From DATJLY01 sp035604615 (lineage in GTDB: Bacteria; Pseudomonadota; Alphaproteobacteria; ATCC43930; CGMCC-115725): a stretch of DNA of 64,000 bases. The translations under genes were made by a program, and so were the position numbers. Positions 61,022 to 64,000 of the stretch are shown here, piece by piece. Position 1 is the stretch's first letter; each line of letters opens with the position of its first letter. The stretch lies in the NCBI GenBank assembly GCA_035604615.1, contig DATNID010000043.1, positions 62,001 to 126,000 of the forward strand. The letters run 5' to 3'. A model generated the notes under the pieces. It searched no databases. It was given only the letters and a program-made list of their open reading frames with translations, and was not told where the DNA came from.

Positions 61022-61186
61022 ATGGGCACAATTCTTATCATCGTCGTGTTGATCCTGCTGTTCGGCGGGGGTGGCGGGTATTACGCGCACAGAAACTACG
61101 GCGGGGGCGGACTCGGCGGGGTTCTGGGCGTGGTCGTCCTCGTCCTCGTGGTGCTCTGGCTGTTTGGCGGCATGGGCAGGATCTAG
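61022..61186 (+). CDS. small membrane protein, DUF3309-like
   Basis: 54 residues. MGTILIIVVLILLFGGGGGYYAHRNYGGGGLGGVLGVVVLVLVVLWLFGGMGRI has two hydrophobic helices joined by a Gly/His/Tyr loop, the DUF3309 pattern. AAGGGA site. It is in the CsbD transcript. Below most gene-calling length limits. Confidence 0.72.
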   Translation: MGTILIIVVLILLFGGGGGYYAHRNYGGGGLGGVLGVVVLVLVVLWLFGGMGRI

Positions 61187-61273
61187 GCGACCGCCCGTAC
61201 CGCATACGAGACGCAGCACCGGTGACGCGGACGGATGCGTAGCGCAAAATTCTCCCGTCGCAGCGAGGGTCGG

Positions 61274-62161
61274 ATGACCGCTTCCAATCGAGTGATGTTC
61301 AAAGGCATGTTGCTTGCCGCGACGATTCTCGCGAGCCCCCTTATCGCGGCGGCACCGATCCCGGCTGTGGCGCAGATTGCGATCACACTCTCGGTCCAGA
61401 CCGCGCCGCCGATGCTGCCGGTCTACGCCCAGCCGCCGATGCCCGGGGCCGGATATATCTGGACCCCCGGCTATTGGCACTGGAGCCAGCGGGTCGGCTA
61501 TTACTGGGTGCCCGGCACTTGGGTCCTGCCGCCGAGCGTCGGCATGCTGTGGACTCCGCCTTATTGGGGCTGGGATAACGGTGCCTATGTCTTCCATGCT
61601 GGTTATTGGGGGCCGCAGGTCGGCTATTACGGCGGCATCAATTACGGCTACGGTTACGGCGGCACCGGCTACGAAGGGGGCCGCTGGGATGGCGGCAACT
61701 TCGACTACAACCGGACCGTCAACAATTTCGGCTCGGTCCCCGCCACCCACGTCTACGAACAGACCGTGACGGCCGGCAACAGCTCGAGGGTGAGCTATGC
61801 CGGCGGCGCGAGCGGGCTCAAGGCCGCGCCGACCGAAGTCGAACGTTCGGCCGAGCACGACCAGCACGTCCCCGTGACGCAGCAGCAGACGAAACACGTC
61901 GCTGCCGCCGTCAGGACTCCGGTTCTCGCGGCGAGCCGCAACAAAGGACGTCCGGCGATCGCCGCGACGTCGCGTCCTGCGCAATTCAAGGGTCCCGGCG
62001 TCGTCCGCGCGCAGCCTGCCGGTGCCGGCGAACGCGCGGCCTCGCCGCCGGTGCAACGCCGTCCGGCGGCGCAGAACGCGGCTCCGCGTGCAGCCCCGGC
62101 CCGCGAACCGGCCGCGGAACCCGCCAGGGAGCAAAGGCCGGAGCAAAGGCCGGAGCGCTGA
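61274..62161 (+). CDS. YXWGXW-repeat exported protein
   Basis: 295 residues. Signal peptide FKGMLLAATILASPLIAAAPIPAVA followed by repeats of the Y-x-W-x-x-G-x-W type (YIWTPGYWHW, YYWVPGTWV, LWTPPYWGW, YVFHAGYWGP), a Gly/Tyr-rich stretch, and an Ala/Pro/Arg-rich C-terminus of about 110 residues. A probable envelope protein of unknown role. The start at MTASNRVMFKG was preferred over an in-frame ATG 13 codons upstream because a GAGGGT site precedes it. Confidence 0.72.
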   Translation: MTASNRVMFKGMLLAATILASPLIAAAPIPAVAQIAITLSVQTAPPMLPVYAQPPMPGAGYIWTPGYWHWSQRVGYYWVPGTWVLPPSVGMLWTPPYWGWDNGAYVFHAGYWGPQVGYYGGINYGYGYGGTGYEGGRWDGGNFDYNRTVNNFGSVPATHVYEQTVTAGNSSRVSYAGGASGLKAAPTEVERSAEHDQHVPVTQQQTKHVAAAVRTPVLAASRNKGRPAIAATSRPAQFKGPGVVRAQPAGAGERAASPPVQRRPAAQNAAPRAAPAREPAAEPAREQRPEQRPER

Positions 62162-62279
62162 TTGGGAAATTGCTGGGATCGGTCGCGACAATCATCGGCG
62201 CGGCGGCCGGTCAAGCGGCGGCCGACAACCGCAGCCCCCTCACCGCCTCGATCATCTGCACCGGCGCGGCCTGAGCGTC

Positions 62280-62401
62280 GCCGTCTCGCCTGGTCGCGTA
62301 TCCTCGCAATTGCCGCCGCCCTCGGCCGAGAGATCGACGATCACGGCGCCGGCCTTCATGCCCGAGACCTGCGCTTTGCTGATGAGCTTCGGCGATGGCG
62401 C
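62280..62401 (-). pseudogene. pntA: NAD(P) transhydrogenase alpha (PntA) fragment
   Basis: About 40 codons matching PntA: PSPKLISKAQVSGMKAGAVIVDLSAEGGGNC, the K-P-G-S-V-I-V-D-L-A-x-E-x-G-G-N-C block, then EDTRPGET. The sequence joins another gene fragment at about 62400 in a different frame; no start, no NAD-domain remainder. A relic. Confidence 0.75.
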
Positions 62402-62663
62402 GGTCGAGGAAATAGTCCATGAGGATGTTGGGCTCCAGCGTGCTGCCGGATTTGGACGATACGATGAACAGCGTCTTGCCGAGATCGATCGCCCGTTCCA
62501 TCGCCGCGATCTGCGCGGGATCGGTGCTGTCCAGCATGTGGAATCGCGGCCAGCCGGACTGCCGCCCGAAGGTCTCGGCCAGAACTTCCGGCCCGAGGCT
62601 CGACCCGCCCATTCCCAGCAGCACGATGCTTTGCGTCCGGCCTCCGAGGTCCTCAAACGGGGC
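62397..62663 (-). pseudogene. pgi: phosphoglucose isomerase fragment (transaldolase/PGI type)
   Basis: About 88 codons with IVLLGMGGSSLGPEVLAETFG, FHMLDSTDPAQIAAMERAIDL and TLFIVSSKSGSTLEPN, the isomerase sugar-phosphate site of transaldolase/PGI fusions. N- and C-terminal parts are missing; frame changes to PntA remnant at about 62400. Not functional. Confidence 0.8.
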
Positions 62664-62675
62664 GTTGGTGCGGCG

Positions 62676-63731
62676 TCCCTGCTTTGGGCCCACGGCATCT
62701 CGGGCGACGTGCCGATCATCGTGGCCCGCGTCGCGGACAACAGCGATCTCGAGATGGTCCGGCAACTGCTCCTCGCTCACGAATATTGGCGGATGAAGCA
62801 GCTGTCCGTCGATCTCGTGATTCTGAATGAACGGCCCCCGTCCTACGCACAGGACGTCCAGGTCTCTCTCGAGGCGCTGGTTCGAGGAAGTCGATCCCGG
62901 CCGAACCCGACAGAAGAAGGCGTGCGGGGAGCGATATTCATCCTTCGCGCCGATCTGGTCTCGATCGAGGAGCGCAATCTGATCCAAGCCGCGGCCCGCG
63001 CGGTGCTCGTCGGTCACCGCGGAAGTCTTGCCGAGCAAGTCCGAAGATTGCCGGAGGCTCATCCACGGGCCCCGCCGCCAAAACGCTTATCGCGGGGTGC
63101 ACCGTCGCGAGCCGCTCCGCCTCGACCGGCGCTCGAGTTCGCCAACGGGCTCGGCGGATTCGCCGACGACGGACGGGAATACGCCGTCACGCTCGACCAG
63201 GGAAAATGGACGCCCGCGCCCTGGATCAACGTCATCTGCAACCGTTCCTTCGGGTTCCAGACCTCGGCCGAGGGCAGCGGCTACACCTGGTCGCTCAACA
63301 GCCAGCAAAACCACATCACCCCGTGGTCGAACGATCCCGTAAGCGATGCGCCGGGTGAAGTGATCTACGTACGCGATGAGGATAGCGGGGAATTATGGGG
63401 TCCCACGGCTCTTCCGATCCGCGAGCAAGGCTCGTCCTACATCGCGCGGCACGGTCAAGGCTATAGCCGGTTCGAGCACGTTTCGCATGGCATTTCGCTT
63501 GAGCTGCTGCAATACGTGGCGGTCCACGATCCGATCAAGATATCCCGACTGAAGATCACGAACCATTCCGGCCGCTCCCGGCGTCTCTCGGTTACCGCCT
63601 ATGTCGAGTGGGTGCTCGGCACGTCGCGCAGCGCCTCTGCGCCGTTCGTCGTCACCGAGATCGATGCAGAGACCGGGGCGATGCTCGCGCGCAACCCCTG
63701 GAGCGTCGAGTTCGGGCAACGCGTGGCGTTT
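62676..63731 (+). pseudogene. cyclic beta-1,2-glucan synthase fragment
   Basis: About 350 codons that match the central part of NdvB/Cgs: SLLWAHGISGDVPIIVAR, EYWRMKQLSVDLVILNER, AGRSLAEQ-like region, LEFANGLGGFADDGREY, TPAPWINVICNRSFGFQ, SLNSQQNHITPWSNDPVSD and NPWSVEFGQRVAF. The native protein has about 2800 residues; here flanks are unrelated and a possible frame runs on by chance. Opposite strand to the PGI/PntA relics and only 13 bp from them. Confidence 0.82.
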
Positions 63732-63774
63732 GTTGCTCGGATTGCTTGGCGAGGTCGCTGCGATTTTCCGGCAT
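63732..63774 (-). pseudogene. 5' end of a truncated gene
   Basis: ATG at 63774 with GGGAG about 11 bp upstream, then MPENRSDLAKQSEQ. The original reading is cut at 63731, exactly where the glucan synthase homology ends. Sits 34 bp after a box -10 element, so it looks like a regulon gene destroyed by the rearrangement. Confidence 0.4.
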
Positions 63775-63807
63775 CTTCGCTACTCCCGCAGGATTGATTG
63801 CATGCGA

Positions 63808-63852
63808 ATCCTGCGGCGGGCGACGCGGCGGCGACAGACTCGGAATCTACCT
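63808..63852 (-). promoter_or_regulatory. regulon box 10 with -10 element
   Basis: Box AGGTAGATTCCGAGTCTG at 63835-63852 (minus) and -10 CAGGAT at 63808-63813. Points into the broken region. Confidence 0.65.
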
Positions 63853-63928
63853 AAAGTTCGGTCCAGCAAACCGGAATGCGACGGCTCGAACCGGGGCGAT
63901 TGATCGGGCCCGCGAAGCGGATCGGGCT

Positions 63929-63974
63929 GAGTAGTTTCCGAGTCTGCCCGCGCAGGATTGTCGCCTTGTATGCT
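63929..63974 (+). promoter_or_regulatory. regulon box 11 with -10 element
   Basis: Box GAGTAGTTTCCGAGTCTG at 63929-63946 and -10 TATGCT at 63969-63974, pointing out of the window to an unseen gene. Confidence 0.72.
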
Positions 63975-64000
63975 CGTGTTGGCTGGCTTCTGGCGCGGGG

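Noticed and set aside
62022..63797. A single 591-codon open frame over the graveyard
   Set aside because: Only 62676-63731 resembles a protein family; the start lies inside the YXWGXW gene and the rest matches relics on the other strand.
50697..63974. Reading the boxes backwards as an EcfG-type -35 (GGAAw)
   Set aside because: In that orientation the element would point away from the neighbouring genes, and a GTT-type -10 at 16-17 bp spacing is absent except by chance at one site.
1..64000. tRNA, rRNA, CRISPR arrays, complete insertion sequences
   Set aside because: None seen by reading; small tRNA genes could be missed without a search program.

Overview
The window is GC-rich chromosomal DNA that reads as an alphaproteobacterium, probably of the Hyphomicrobiales or a neighbouring order. 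Pointers are a CIRCE-controlled groESL operon, a fused CheB/CheR histidine kinase with a FixJ-type output, a DUF3309-like peptide, CsbD and BON stress proteins, and a cyclic beta-1,2-glucan synthase remnant. No rRNA, tRNA, CRISPR array or complete insertion sequence was seen. Taxonomy is inference.

1-28.5 kb (all minus strand): a surface-polysaccharide locus of about 30 genes read from a winged-helix regulator and a NusG/RfaH-like antiterminator at 28.5-27.3 kb leftward to an asparagine synthase gene cut by the window edge. Almost every junction is a 4-bp ATGA or GTGA stop/start overlap, which implies one translationally coupled operon. It encodes sugar-nucleotide enzymes (a WbpB-WbpD fusion, a WbpE-like aminotransferase and a WbpI/WecB-like epimerase, pointing to a diacetamido-uronic acid), a second aminotransferase, two epimerase/dehydratases, three glycosyltransferases, a Wzx-type flippase, six SAM methyltransferases, acyltransferases, two FemAB-like proteins, two NodB-like deacetylases, two AsnB amidotransferases and a PhyH dioxygenase.

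28.6-49.4 kb: metabolic and transport genes (alpha/beta hydrolases, a luciferase-like monooxygenase, a divergent PanB, THI5/NMT1-like binding proteins, a zinc alcohol dehydrogenase with a CobW GTPase, an ABC-F ATPase, a Dpp-type ATPase pair without permeases, two MFS transporters, a LVIVD propeller) around groESL with its CIRCE operator and terminator.

49.6-64 kb: a stress/envelope island of mostly small genes (MlaC-like, lipoproteins, OmpA-like, single receiver, Ser/Thr-rich exported pair, BON, CsbD, DUF3309-like, YXWGXW-repeat) around a 1597-residue CheB-CheR-PAS-HK-REC-REC-GerE protein. Eleven copies of one 18-bp box (GAGTAGwTTCCGAnnCTr, an imperfect dyad) lie here, nearly all pointing at a gene start, with a TAnnnT-like -10 hexamer beginning 40-41 bases from the box start. 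The dyad centre therefore falls near -41.5, the position of a class II activator. This looks like a locally concentrated, probably undescribed regulon. One copy drives no protein but a likely sRNA of about 79 nt with two C-rich loops. The same island holds gene debris: a 31-codon Dps N-terminus, and PntA, phosphoglucose-isomerase and cyclic-glucan-synthase fragments at 62.3-63.7 kb.
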